Assembly: GCA_022509125.1 (NCBI GenBank)
Contig: JAFLTU010000001.1
Span: 48,144-112,143, forward strand
Origin: Muribaculaceae bacterium
Lineage (GTDB): Bacteria; Bacteroidota; Bacteroidia; Bacteroidales; Muribaculaceae
Length of the DNA stretch: 64,000 bases
Direction: 5' to 3'
Shown: one piece after another, positions 1 to 9,688 of the stretch
Layout: the number at the start of each line of letters is the position of its first letter
How positions within the stretch are numbered: position 1 is the stretch's first letter
Notes under the pieces: generated by a model
Told to the model about the DNA's origin: nothing
The model's input: the letters and a program-made list of their open reading frames with translations, nothing else
Databases searched by the model: none
Position numbers and translations under genes: made by a program

Positions 1-210
1 CTCTAACCTCTAATCTCTAATCACTAATTACTAATTACTAATCACTAATCTCTAAACTCTAAACTCTAAACTCTAATCTCTAATCACTAATCACTAATCA
101 CTAATCACTAATCTCTAATCTCTAAACACTAACCTCTAATCTCTAACCTCTAATCTCTAATCTCTAACCTCTAATCTCTAACCTCTAATCTCTAAACACT
201 AAACTCTAAA
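1..210. repeat. Tandem heptanucleotide array, 30 in-phase units of consensus C-T/A-C-T-A-A-N, running into the window start
   Basis: Direct reading: ctctaac ctctaat ctctaat cactaat tactaat ... cactaaa ctctaaa. 30 x 7 = 210 bp with no indels; CTAA at positions 3-6 is invariant. Confidence 0.97.
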
Positions 211-228
211 AAAACGCCTGGCAATATA

Positions 229-3200
229 ATGGGAAAGTTTAAGGAATATAGCAGTCAGTTGAATCTGTCGGACATCAATAAGAAGGTTCTAAAAGATTGG
301 GACGCCGAAAATCTGTTTGAGACCTCGATGCGTCTTCGAGAGGGGAGTCCTACCTTTGTTTTCTTCGAGGGACCTCCATCGGCCAACGGTATGCCGGGGA
401 TTCACCATGTCATGGCCCGCACGATCAAGGACATCGTGTGCCGCTATAAAACAATGAAAGGTTTCCACGTAAAACGCAAAGCCGGATGGGACACACATGG
501 ACTCCCGGTGGAACTCGGAGTGGAAAAGAATCTCGGCATCACAAAGGAAGACATCGGGAAGAAAATATCGGTTGACGATTACAACGAGGCTTGCCGTAAA
601 GAGGTGATGAAATACACCAAAGAATGGACCGACCTGACCCACAAGATGGGTTACTGGGTAGACCTCGACAATCCCTATATCACCTACGACAGTAAATATA
701 TCGAGAGCGTTTGGTGGCTTCTCAAGCAACTCTATGACAAAGGATATCTCTATAAGGGTTATACAATCCAGCCCTATTCTCCGGCTGCGGGTACAGGACT
801 GAGCACCCATGAGCTCAACCAGCCCGGATGTTACCGCGACGTGAAAGACACCACCGCAACGGCTCTTTTCGAAATCGCTGAACCGAAGCCTGAGTTGGCA
901 GCCTGGGGGAAACCCTGTTTCATGGCCTGGACCACCACACCATGGACTTTGCCATCCAACACAGCCCTCTGCGTTGGACCGAACTTCGATTATGTTGCCG
1001 TGAAAACTTATAATCCCTATACCGGGGAAAAGATAACAGTGGTGTTGGCGGAAGTGCTCCTTCCGGCCTATTTCAAAAAGGAGGGCGAAGAAAGGCCTTT
1101 AGAGGAATATAAACCGGGCGACAAACTCATACCCTATCAGATTGCAGGGAGATGGAAGGGCAGCGACTTGGTAGGCATGAAATACCGGCAACTGATGCCT
1201 TGGGTGAAACCCGTGGAACCGCTCAACGACCGTAGCGAAGATTTCGTGAAGGAATTTGCAGGGGCTCATCCCGACAAAGTATTCAATGTGGGAGACGAAA
1301 AATTTGTGGAACTCTCTGAATGTGCGTTCCGGGTTATTCCCGGGGATTACGTCACTACGGAGGATGGTACGGGTATCGTACATATCGCCCCGACTTTCGG
1401 TGCCGACGACGCCAAGGTGGCCCGTGCAGCCGGTGTGCCCCCTCTCTTTATGATCGACAAAGCCGGAGAGACGAGGCCCATGGTTGACCTCACAGGGAAA
1501 TATTACACCATCGAAGAATTAGCTCCCGAATTCGTTGAGAAATGTGTCGATGTTCCCCTCTATGAAAAGCATGCCGGCGACTACGTGAAGAATGCCTATT
1601 CCCCGGAATTCAATAAAGAGGGTAAATATGACGCAGAAGGGGCTGAGAAGGCCGAAGATTTAAATGTGGTGCTATCCATAGAGCTCAAGAAGGAGGGCAA
1701 GGCTTTCCGGGTGGAGAAGCATGTGCACAACTATCCTCATTGCTGGAGGACGGACAAGCCGGTGCTTTACTATCCCTTGGACAGCTGGTTTATCCGGACC
1801 ACCGCGGCACGCGACAACTTAATCAGGCTCAACGAACTGATAAAATGGAAACCGGCCTCTACCGGTTCGGGACGTTTCGGCAAATGGCTTGAGAATCTTC
1901 AGGACTGGAATCTCTCGAGGAGCCGTTATTGGGGAACGCCACTACCTATCTGGCGCACCGACGACGGAAGGGAGGAAATCTGCATCGGAAGCTTTTCCCA
2001 ACTTTGCGAAGAGGCCGACAAGGCAGTGGCCGCGGGTGTCATGAAAAGCAACCCTATAAGGGAAAAAGGATTCATACCCGGCGACAATTCAAAGGAGAAT
2101 TATCGCAATATCGATCTTCACCGTCCTTATGTCGATGAAATTATACTCGTGTCTCCTTCGGGAAAACCAATGAAAAGGGAGACGGACTTGATCGACGTCT
2201 GGTTTGACTCGGGTGCCATGCCCTACGCCCAGATCCATTATCCCTTCGAAAACAAGGAATTGCTCGACACAAAAGAGGTTTATCCTGCCGACTTTATCGC
2301 CGAAGGTGTTGACCAGACCCGCGGATGGTTTTTCACCCTGCACGCCATCGCCGGAATGATTTTCGACTCTGTAGCCTTCAAGGCTGTTATTTCCAACGGG
2401 CTCGTGCTCGACAAGAATGGCAACAAGATGTCTAAGCGATTGGGGAATGCCATAGATCCCTTCGGAAATATAGAGAAATATGGCTCCGACCCCGTCAGAT
2501 GGTATATGATTTCCAATTCAGCTCCTTGGGACAATCTTAAATATGACGAAAAGGGAGTGGAGGAAACTTCAAGGAAACTCTTTGCCACACTCTACAACAC
2601 TTATAAATTTTTTGCCCTCTATGCCAATGTCGACGGATTCACAGGAGCCGAGCCGGAAGTTGAAAACTCCAAACGTCCGGAAATCGACCGCTGGATTCTG
2701 TCGTTGCTCAACAGTCTAATAGCCGAAGTGGTTGAAGCTCTCGACGACTATGAACCGACCAAGGCTGCAAGAGCCATCGAGGAATTTGTCAACGACAATC
2801 TCAGCAACTGGTATGTGCGCTTGAACCGCAAGAGATTCTGGGCCGGGGAGATGGATGAAGACAAACTTTCAGCCTATCAGACGCTCTACACCTGCCTGAA
2901 GACCATCGCTTTGTTGATGGCCCCCTTCGCCCCTTTCTATTCCGACCGGCTTTATAATGACCTGACGGGTCCTGCAAGAGAAAACGCTGAAAATGGAGGT
3001 AGCTATGCTTCCGTTCATACGGCAGATTTCCCGGAAAGCGATCCGGCGCTTATCGATCCGGCTCTCGAAAAGAGAATGGCTTTGGCTCAGAAGGTTACTT
3101 CGAATGTATTGGCTCTTCGTAGAAAAACTAACATCAAGGTGCGCCAACCCCTTCAGACGCTCTTAGTGGCTGTGGCCGGAGAGCCGGAAAAGGAGGGTGT

Positions 3201-3801
3201 CAAATTGCTTGAAAATCTAATTAAGAGCGAGGTGAATATCAAAGACCTCAAAATTGTAGATAATGAGGAAAGCGGTTTGGTGAAACGCGTTAAGGCCGAT
3301 TTCAAGAAACTGGGACCGAAATATGGCAAGGTGATGAAACAGCTCGGCGCGGCCATCCAGGGGATGACTCAACCTCAGATTTCCCGGCTTGAGAAAGAGG
3401 GAAGCTACCGATTCGACGAAATTGAGGGAGCGCCGGTGGTGACTCTCGAGGATGTCGATATCTTCGCCGAGGATATTCCGGGCTGGCTTGTAGCTAACGA
3501 TGGTGACATCACAGTGGCTCTAGACGTGACAGTCACTCCGGAACTGAAAAACGAGGGAATGGCCCGTGAGCTTATCAACCGTATCCAGAACCTTCGCAAG
3601 TCCTCCGGCTTCGAGATAACGGATAAAATCAGCGTGACCCTATCCGACATACCGGAAATCAGGGAGGCTGTTGCAGCCTTCGGGGATTATATAGCCGGAC
3701 AGGTTTTAGCTAACAATCTCCAATTGGAGGAAACGATGCCCGAAGATTCCACACCTTTGGAAATCGAGGATATCGACGCCAAAGTGAAAATCAGCAAATG
3801 A
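229..3801 (+). CDS. ileS: Isoleucyl-tRNA synthetase
   Basis: 1190 aa; class I signatures (GPPSANGMPGIHHVMART, KMSKRLGN), IleRS-type WDTHGLPVE. Confidence 0.97.
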   Translation: MGKFKEYSSQLNLSDINKKVLKDWDAENLFETSMRLREGSPTFVFFEGPPSANGMPGIHHVMARTIKDIVCRYKTMKGFHVKRKAGWDTHGLPVELGVEKNLGITKEDIGKKISVDDYNEACRKEVMKYTKEWTDLTHKMGYWVDLDNPYITYDSKYIESVWWLLKQLYDKGYLYKGYTIQPYSPAAGTGLSTHELNQPGCYRDVKDTTATALFEIAEPKPELAAWGKPCFMAWTTTPWTLPSNTALCVGPNFDYVAVKTYNPYTGEKITVVLAEVLLPAYFKKEGEERPLEEYKPGDKLIPYQIAGRWKGSDLVGMKYRQLMPWVKPVEPLNDRSEDFVKEFAGAHPDKVFNVGDEKFVELSECAFRVIPGDYVTTEDGTGIVHIAPTFGADDAKVARAAGVPPLFMIDKAGETRPMVDLTGKYYTIEELAPEFVEKCVDVPLYEKHAGDYVKNAYSPEFNKEGKYDAEGAEKAEDLNVVLSIELKKEGKAFRVEKHVHNYPHCWRTDKPVLYYPLDSWFIRTTAARDNLIRLNELIKWKPASTGSGRFGKWLENLQDWNLSRSRYWGTPLPIWRTDDGREEICIGSFSQLCEEADKAVAAGVMKSNPIREKGFIPGDNSKENYRNIDLHRPYVDEIILVSPSGKPMKRETDLIDVWFDSGAMPYAQIHYPFENKELLDTKEVYPADFIAEGVDQTRGWFFTLHAIAGMIFDSVAFKAVISNGLVLDKNGNKMSKRLGNAIDPFGNIEKYGSDPVRWYMISNSAPWDNLKYDEKGVEETSRKLFATLYNTYKFFALYANVDGFTGAEPEVENSKRPEIDRWILSLLNSLIAEVVEALDDYEPTKAARAIEEFVNDNLSNWYVRLNRKRFWAGEMDEDKLSAYQTLYTCLKTIALLMAPFAPFYSDRLYNDLTGPARENAENGGSYASVHTADFPESDPALIDPALEKRMALAQKVTSNVLALRRKTNIKVRQPLQTLLVAVAGEPEKEGVKLLENLIKSEVNIKDLKIVDNEESGLVKRVKADFKKLGPKYGKVMKQLGAAIQGMTQPQISRLEKEGSYRFDEIEGAPVVTLEDVDIFAEDIPGWLVANDGDITVALDVTVTPELKNEGMARELINRIQNLRKSSGFEITDKISVTLSDIPEIREAVAAFGDYIAGQVLANNLQLEETMPEDSTPLEIEDIDAKVKISK

Positions 3802-3813
3802 CGAGGTGATCAA

Positions 3814-4524
3814 ATGAATCCGGAGGCCTCTCGAGCAAACATGCGGCTATGGCTCGTCTTAGCCATCTGCATTGCTTTGGTTTTAACTGACCAGATTGTA
3901 AAGATATGGGTCAAGACTTCATTCTATATGGGTGAAGACTTGCCCATCACAAGCTGGTGGCATCTGAAGTTTATTGAAAACAACGGCATGGCCTTCGGAC
4001 TTGAACTCTGGAACAAATTCGTCTTGACCTTCGGAAGGATAATAGCCGTGGGGCTCTTTATCTGGTTTGTATTCAAAATCAGGTTTGCCCCGGGAATCCG
4101 CACCGGTTTCTATGTTGCCGTGGCTCTTATAACGGCCGGGGCGGCAGGCAATATCTTCGATTGCATCTTCTATGGAGTGGTCTTCAACAACCCTATGCCG
4201 CCTCAGATTGCCGAAGCCTTTCCGCCCGAAGGAGGCTATGCCGGATGGTTTGAGGGAAGAGTGGTCGACATGATGTATTTTCCTCTCTTCGATTTCTATT
4301 GGCCTGAATGGGTGCCCGGTATCGGCGGGAGCTATTTCGAATTTTTCCAGTATATCTTCAATGTGGCCGATGCCTCGATCTGTGTGGGTGTCTGTCTTCT
4401 GATTTTCTTCTATTCCTCAGATGCCTCGCGTGCATTCAACCTGATTGGCAAAAAGCAAATGGAAGGAATGGAAGAAGATAATCCTGAGAAAAGACCCAAG
4501 GAGACTCATGACCGTGAAAAATAA
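3814..4524 (+). CDS. lspA: Lipoprotein signal peptidase
   Basis: Motifs ENNGMAFG and FNVADASICVG; polytopic membrane protein; 12 bp after ileS. Confidence 0.93.
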   Translation: MNPEASRANMRLWLVLAICIALVLTDQIVKIWVKTSFYMGEDLPITSWWHLKFIENNGMAFGLELWNKFVLTFGRIIAVGLFIWFVFKIRFAPGIRTGFYVAVALITAGAAGNIFDCIFYGVVFNNPMPPQIAEAFPPEGGYAGWFEGRVVDMMYFPLFDFYWPEWVPGIGGSYFEFFQYIFNVADASICVGVCLLIFFYSSDASRAFNLIGKKQMEGMEEDNPEKRPKETHDREK

Positions 4525-5314
4525 GAGAGGAAGATTGGCGAATTTGTCAGGGCCTATCGCTTCACTGTCGTTAATAATGCTTTTGATTGCGATAGTAAGC
4601 TGCAGTCGCCCTTCCGGTGTGCTTTCCGAGGATAGGATGGTGGATCTTCTTGTTGACATGGAACTAACGGAGGCATATTCCACTCAGGTGTCTCTCTCAA
4701 ATGATGAGAGGGTAGAGTTGGGTCAAAGTGTGCTCGATGCACATGGGGTCAGCCAGGCCCAGCTCGACACGACCCTTGCCTGGTATGGCCGAAACATGGA
4801 TAAATATTCTGAACTTTTTGAAAAAGTGGACAAAGAAATAATGCTTCGCGAGAAGCATTACACCACTCCCGAAGGAATTATTGCCCGGAAGGCTGACGAA
4901 TTATGGCCATATTCCCCCCATCTTGTAATTTCCCCTTTGAGCGGCTACGAGTCGATGACCTTCAGTCTTCCGCAACAGGATTTGGAAAAGGGAAGCCTCA
5001 TAGAAATGAGTTTCTTTCTGCCAAACGCAGCCTCTTTAAAAGGCATCCTGGGAGTGGAATATCGCGACGGATACGGAGAATCCACCATGGCGACCATCAC
5101 AAACCGCAACCGCGCGGAGTTCAGCCTGCAGACCGACACATCGCGTCAGGTGGCGAGAATTTATGGCGTTATGCTTATAAAAGATATGAAATCACAACCC
5201 CTCTATATCGACAGCATAGCTCTGAAGGCTGAGCCGGTTGACACTCTCAACTATCGCCAGAAAAGGCGTAGCCAAAAACATTTCGGGGCCATTCCGGAAA
5301 TTTCAGGGAAATAA
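4508..5314 (+). CDS. DUF4296 family lipoprotein
   Basis: Start MTVKNKRGR chosen over the track start at 4445; lipobox LLIAIVSC; RMVDLLVDMELTEAYS motif typical of DUF4296; position after lspA. Confidence 0.8.
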   Translation: MTVKNKRGRLANLSGPIASLSLIMLLIAIVSCSRPSGVLSEDRMVDLLVDMELTEAYSTQVSLSNDERVELGQSVLDAHGVSQAQLDTTLAWYGRNMDKYSELFEKVDKEIMLREKHYTTPEGIIARKADELWPYSPHLVISPLSGYESMTFSLPQQDLEKGSLIEMSFFLPNAASLKGILGVEYRDGYGESTMATITNRNRAEFSLQTDTSRQVARIYGVMLIKDMKSQPLYIDSIALKAEPVDTLNYRQKRRSQKHFGAIPEISGK

Positions 5315-5318
5315 AAAA

Positions 5319-5350
5319 TTTTGCATAAAAGAAAAAAATCACTAACTTTG
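5319..5350 (+). promoter_or_regulatory. Bacteroidetes-type promoter (TTTTG - 19 bp - TAACTTTG)
   Basis: -33 TTTTG at 5319-5323 and -7 TAACTTTG at 5343-5350. Confidence 0.75.
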
Positions 5351-5354
5351 CGAC

Positions 5355-5532
5355 GGAAAGATATCCGCCCTTGCTTGAAGATTCAAGCATAGGTGCGGTC
5401 AAGGGAATAATAAAATAGTGATATAACTTTGTAAGTAGTGGTTTAGTGAGATTCTATTGCCTGGGAAGGTGAGAAAATCAATCTGAATCACCCGGCGGCA
5501 AGAATGTTGCGAAACATACTTCCGCTTTTTTT
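5355..5532 (+). ncRNA. Candidate structured RNA (~178 nt), stand-alone sRNA (possibly 6S/Bacteroidales-1-like) or attenuator leader of the downstream OMP gene
   Basis: Promoter immediately upstream; hairpin 5365-5394 (ccgc.cc..gcttga-agat-tcaagc..gg-t-gcgg); hairpin 5457-5501; terminator-like hairpin 5495-5525 followed by T7. Confidence 0.6.
5495..5532 (+). terminator. Intrinsic terminator
   Basis: gcgg(c)aag-a-atgtt-GCGA-aacat-a-cttccgc followed by TTTTTTT. Confidence 0.75.
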
Positions 5533-5623
5533 ATAAAACAAATAAATCTCAAAAATCATGCTTAATCTATTGATGTTAAAAATAAAGAGACTATGCAGCC
5601 TGGCCAGCTATCGGACTCCGGGA

Positions 5624-6328
5624 ATGAGAAAAATCGCCATTGCCCTAATTTGTATCCTTACAATGGGGAGCTCCTCGGGAATTAAAGCTCAGTTGCTTGA
5701 CACCGGCGACGCAGAAAGATTCTTCTCATTAAGCGGCCGGATAGGCTTCAACACTTCAAACCGGACTATCCCAACCTCCAACGTGAGTTTCTATAACCAC
5801 GAGAGCTGGGGCACCGGTTTCAATATCGGAGCCTTGGCTAATCTCAATTTCAAAAACTATCTCGCGCTCCAACCCGGACTATTCTTTGAGAGCCGCAGCG
5901 GCAACTATGCCATGGCCACCGATCAAAACTCCATCTTCAATCAAGACGACCCATACTATATCCTCAGCCATTGGAGAGCATATTATTTCACTATCCCTGT
6001 GATGGGAGTAGTGAAGGTGAACCTTGCCTCAAACATTAAGGTGAGCGGAGAATTCGGACCCTATCTCCAATTCCAGTTAAACGAAAGCGGGAAAGGCCTC
6101 TTGTATCACGAATACAGTGCTATTGACGGCCAGATTATCAAATACGAAGGAAAACAAAACAAGGTGGACTTCGGATTCAAAATGGGCGTCGGCCTTCAGT
6201 TCTATCAACATTATTATCTGGGAGTGCACTATCTGGCAGGAGTTTGCCACGCTTGGAGCAGACCCTCAGGTGGACACAACAAAAGCTGGATGTTTACCGT
6301 CGGCTACGATTTCAAGGCCTTTAAATAA
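5624..6328 (+). CDS. Outer-membrane beta-barrel (porin-like, PF13568-type) protein
   Basis: Signal peptide MRKIAIALICILTMGSSSGIKAQ (track ORF starts at 5558); alternating beta strands, terminal aromatic residues. Confidence 0.7.
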   Translation: MRKIAIALICILTMGSSSGIKAQLLDTGDAERFFSLSGRIGFNTSNRTIPTSNVSFYNHESWGTGFNIGALANLNFKNYLALQPGLFFESRSGNYAMATDQNSIFNQDDPYYILSHWRAYYFTIPVMGVVKVNLASNIKVSGEFGPYLQFQLNESGKGLLYHEYSAIDGQIIKYEGKQNKVDFGFKMGVGLQFYQHYYLGVHYLAGVCHAWSRPSGGHNKSWMFTVGYDFKAFK

Positions 6329-6342
6329 GAAGAAATTATGCT

Positions 6343-7293
6343 CTAATGGAGTTTACTCAGGATAATCTCCACATTGGCCGATTGGGCTGAAGAAAAATCA
6401 AGATAATTAATTTCAAGATCGCGTTTATGCCACGTCAATTGTTTCTTGGCATAGACGCGTGTGTTTTTCTGTATCCTCGCTATCGCTTCTTCCCGACTTA
6501 AGAGACCGTCGAAGAAAGCAAACATTTCCTTTATTCCCACTGTGTTTAGTGAATTTAGATGACGCATTCCATAGACTCTGCGGGCCTCTTCCTCAAGGCC
6601 GGTTTCAACCATCAACTCAACCCTTCGGTTGATCCTGTCGAAGAGTTTGGGTCGCTGCCCGGAAAGGCAGAATTTAACCACTTCGTAATCACGATTTCCT
6701 TTGGTGGCTTTCCCACTCAAAAGACTTGAATATGGTCGTCCGGCAGTTATGGAAACTTCCACTGCATGGAACACACGTTTAAGATTTTTCAAGTCGGCTC
6801 TCTTAAAATATTCCGGGTCGAGACTCTTTAACATGTCGAGAAGCCGGCTATCCCCTTCGGCCTTCCATTCCTTCATAAGAGAGTCGCGGATTTCATCGGG
6901 CACTGTGGGCAATTCGTCGATACCTTTCACCAAGGCATCGATATAAAGCATTGAACCCCCGCAGATTATAGCGCTACCTCTATCTCTTAAGATATTTTTC
7001 AGCAAACCCTCGGCATCCTCTTCAAACCGAGCCGCGGAATAATATTCTGTCAGGTCGAGGAAATCAAGAAGATGATGAGGAATTCCCTTCATCTCGTCAG
7101 CCGAAGGGAGAGCTGTGGCTATAGGGATTCCTTTATAAATCTGACGGCTATCGGCGCTGATTATCTCTGTCTGCAACCGTGAGGCCAATTCAACGGCCAG
7201 AGCCGACTTCCCGCTGGCAGTCGGCCCTGTAATCACTATCAATATGGGTTTTTTGCCCAAAATTATTCCTAATAAATTAAATTGAAGGGTCAA
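6343..7293 (-). CDS. miaA: tRNA dimethylallyltransferase
   Basis: [16 protein letters not shown]-loop, [15 protein letters not shown] near C-terminus. Confidence 0.95.
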   Translation of the reverse strand: MTLQFNLLGIILGKKPILIVITGPTASGKSALAVELASRLQTEIISADSRQIYKGIPIATALPSADEMKGIPHHLLDFLDLTEYYSAARFEEDAEGLLKNILRDRGSAIICGGSMLYIDALVKGIDELPTVPDEIRDSLMKEWKAEGDSRLLDMLKSLDPEYFKRADLKNLKRVFHAVEVSITAGRPYSSLLSGKATKGNRDYEVVKFCLSGQRPKLFDRINRRVELMVETGLEEEARRVYGMRHLNSLNTVGIKEMFAFFDGLLSREEAIARIQKNTRVYAKKQLTWHKRDLEINYLDFSSAQSANVEIILSKLH

Positions 7294-8522
7294 TCCTGGC
7301 GGTTGACTATATCTCGGCAGATATTGACCACCACTTTCATAGCTTTTTCCATGGATTGGATAGGCACAAATTCGAAACGGCCATGGAAATTCTCGCCGCC
7401 GGCGAAGATGTTAGGGCAGGGGAGTCCTTTAAAGGAGAGCTGAGCGCCATCTGTGCCGCCGCGGATGGGTTGTACCTTTGGTTCGATTCCGGCCTCACGC
7501 ATGGCCTCCTCCGCTATTTCTATCACATGCATCACAGTCTCGATTTTTTCACGCATGTTGTAGTATTGGTCTTTGAATTCCACGGAAGCGCAACCAGGGT
7601 ATTCCGAATTGGTCTTGTTGACAAGATGCTCTATCTCACGCTTACGGCTCTCGAATCGAGCCCTATCGTGGTCGCGGATGATATAATTCAAGACGGTCTC
7701 CTCCACAGTGCCCTGTATGCCAACCAAATGATAGAATCCTTCATATCCTTCGGTGTGTTCAGGAGTTTCCCATCGGGGGAGCATAACTATAAATTGAGTT
7801 GCAACCCGCATGGAATTAATCATCTTATGTTTTGCATATCCCGGATGGACATTGCGACCTTTGATTATCACTTTTGCCGAGGCTGCATTGAAATTCTCGA
7901 ATTCGAGTTCTCCCACAGCTCCGCCATCCATTGTGTAGGCGAAATCGCAACCGAAAAGTTCTACATCGAATTTATGGGCGCCGAGACCGATTTCTTCATC
8001 CGGATTGAAGGCGATACGGATTTTGCCGTGCTTAATTTCAGGATGGGCTTTCAAATATTCAACGGCTGTGATTATCTCGGCGATCCCGGCCTTATCGTCG
8101 GCTCCGAGGAGAGTGGTGCCGTCGGTGACTATCAGATCTTGGCCTAAGTAATTAAGCAGCTCCGGGAATTGCTCGGGATCGAGTCTGACATTCTCCTTTT
8201 CGTTGAGAATAATCACGGAGCCATCGTAATTTTCTACGATGCGAGGATTGACATTTTTGCCGCTCATGTCGGGCGATGTGTCCATATGGGCGATAAACCC
8301 AACTGTCGGAAGTTTCTTGTCGGTGTTTGCCGGCAGAGTAGCCATCAGATAACCATATTGATCTAAAGTGATATCCTCTAACCCAAGTTTTTCCAACTCC
8401 TCTTTCAGATATTTTGCAAAAACCATCTGACCCGGAGTGGAGGGGGTCATATTTGTCAGCTCGTCGCTTTGGGTATCAAACGACACGTATTTCAAAAATC
8501 TTTCTACTAACGCTGAAGCCAT
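7290..8522 (-). CDS. pepT: Peptidase T (tripeptide aminopeptidase)
   Basis: [45 protein letters not shown]. Confidence 0.95.
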   Translation of the reverse strand: MASALVERFLKYVSFDTQSDELTNMTPSTPGQMVFAKYLKEELEKLGLEDITLDQYGYLMATLPANTDKKLPTVGFIAHMDTSPDMSGKNVNPRIVENYDGSVIILNEKENVRLDPEQFPELLNYLGQDLIVTDGTTLLGADDKAGIAEIITAVEYLKAHPEIKHGKIRIAFNPDEEIGLGAHKFDVELFGCDFAYTMDGGAVGELEFENFNAASAKVIIKGRNVHPGYAKHKMINSMRVATQFIVMLPRWETPEHTEGYEGFYHLVGIQGTVEETVLNYIIRDHDRARFESRKREIEHLVNKTNSEYPGCASVEFKDQYYNMREKIETVMHVIEIAEEAMREAGIEPKVQPIRGGTDGAQLSFKGLPCPNIFAGGENFHGRFEFVPIQSMEKAMKVVVNICRDIVNRQD

Positions 8523-8664
8523 TTTCTTTTTGATTAGATTAAATATTCAAATCCTGATTCCCAACATTCTACCCCTAACCCTACAAAATTAATAAAAAAA
8601 TCGTGATAGACCCTTATCTAATTTGGGAATAATGAGGTAATTTTGCCAGTCAAATTAGTAAACC

Positions 8665-9609
8665 ATGATGGACACACAAAAGAGGATAAATCTTTTTACC
8701 AATTTAAAGGATTATCTTTTGATTATCTTGGGCCTCAACCTCTACGGCATTGGCTTCACGGCCTTTATTCTGCCTCATGAAATTGTGATCGGGGGATTGT
8801 CGGGAGTTGGCACTCTTGTCTATTTCGCCACAGGGGGCTTGATTCCCGTGGCCGCCACTCAGTATGCCTGCAACCTTGTGCTCCTTGGTTTCGCCTATCG
8901 TATTGTCGGTAAATCCTTTGTGATGCGCACGATTTTCGGGGCTACAGTAATATCACTTTCAATTGGAGTTTTTGAAGCGATCTTCATGCGTCTGGAGCAC
9001 CCTCTTATTCCGGATGTTTCGATGAGTGCCATTCTTGGCGCGATTTTGTGTGGTGTCGGAGTGGGTCTTACCTTTGTTCATAATGGGTCGTCGGGAGGCA
9101 CTGATATTGTAGCGGCGATGGTTTCCAAAGTCAGCAATGTCAGCATCGGCCGCACAATGATTTTCTGCGATATGGCTATCGTGGGGCTCTCTATATTTCT
9201 TCCTTTCGAAGGCGATCTTGAACAAAGAGTCACTGCTCGGGTGCCGGTGATTGTCTACGGATGGGTGATCACATTCATCGTGGCCTATATGACCGACATG
9301 ATCATCAATACCAACCGCCAGGCAACACAATTTATTATCTTCTCTGCGAAATGGGCTGAAATAGCCGACATGGTGAATCAAGAGGCCCACCGTGGTGTGA
9401 CTGTCATGGATGGGGAGGGATGGTATACTAAACAACCCGTGAAAGTCTTGATGGTCTGGTGTCGTAAGATTGAGAGCGTCACTATATTCCGGATCGTTAA
9501 AAGTATCGACGAGAATGCCTTTATAACTCAGACTAATGTGAATGGAGTCTACGGCAAGGGTTTCGACACTATGAGAATAAAGATGAAGAAACATCCCCAA
9601 CACTCCTAA
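8665..9609 (+). CDS. YitT family membrane protein (DUF161/DUF2179)
   Basis: IGGLSGVGTL, HNGSSGGTDIVA, C-terminal DUF2179 region. Confidence 0.88.
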   Translation: MMDTQKRINLFTNLKDYLLIILGLNLYGIGFTAFILPHEIVIGGLSGVGTLVYFATGGLIPVAATQYACNLVLLGFAYRIVGKSFVMRTIFGATVISLSIGVFEAIFMRLEHPLIPDVSMSAILGAILCGVGVGLTFVHNGSSGGTDIVAAMVSKVSNVSIGRTMIFCDMAIVGLSIFLPFEGDLEQRVTARVPVIVYGWVITFIVAYMTDMIINTNRQATQFIIFSAKWAEIADMVNQEAHRGVTVMDGEGWYTKQPVKVLMVWCRKIESVTIFRIVKSIDENAFITQTNVNGVYGKGFDTMRIKMKKHPQHS

Positions 9610-9636
9610 TTACAATCCAAAGAGTTGAAGAATAAA

Positions 9637-9666
9637 AAAGACAGGCCTAATAAAAAGCCTGTCTTT
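9637..9666. terminator. Bidirectional hairpin terminator between convergent genes
   Basis: aaagacaggc ... gcctgtcttt, perfect 10 bp stem with A/T flanks. Confidence 0.85.
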
Positions 9667-9688
9667 AATCGTTATTTGTTTGAATAAA

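Noticed and set aside
1-228. T-box or other aminoacyl-tRNA synthetase leader for ileS
   Set aside because: The region is almost entirely heptamer repeat; no stem I, specifier loop, T-box sequence or terminator is visible.
7356-8147. 263-aa plus-strand ORF opposite pepT
   Set aside because: Fully antisense to a well-conserved peptidase T; composition (Cys/His/Phe-rich) typical of a spurious antisense frame.
8959-9603. 214-aa minus-strand ORF opposite the YitT gene
   Set aside because: Antisense shadow of a clear membrane-protein gene, His-rich with no recognisable domain.
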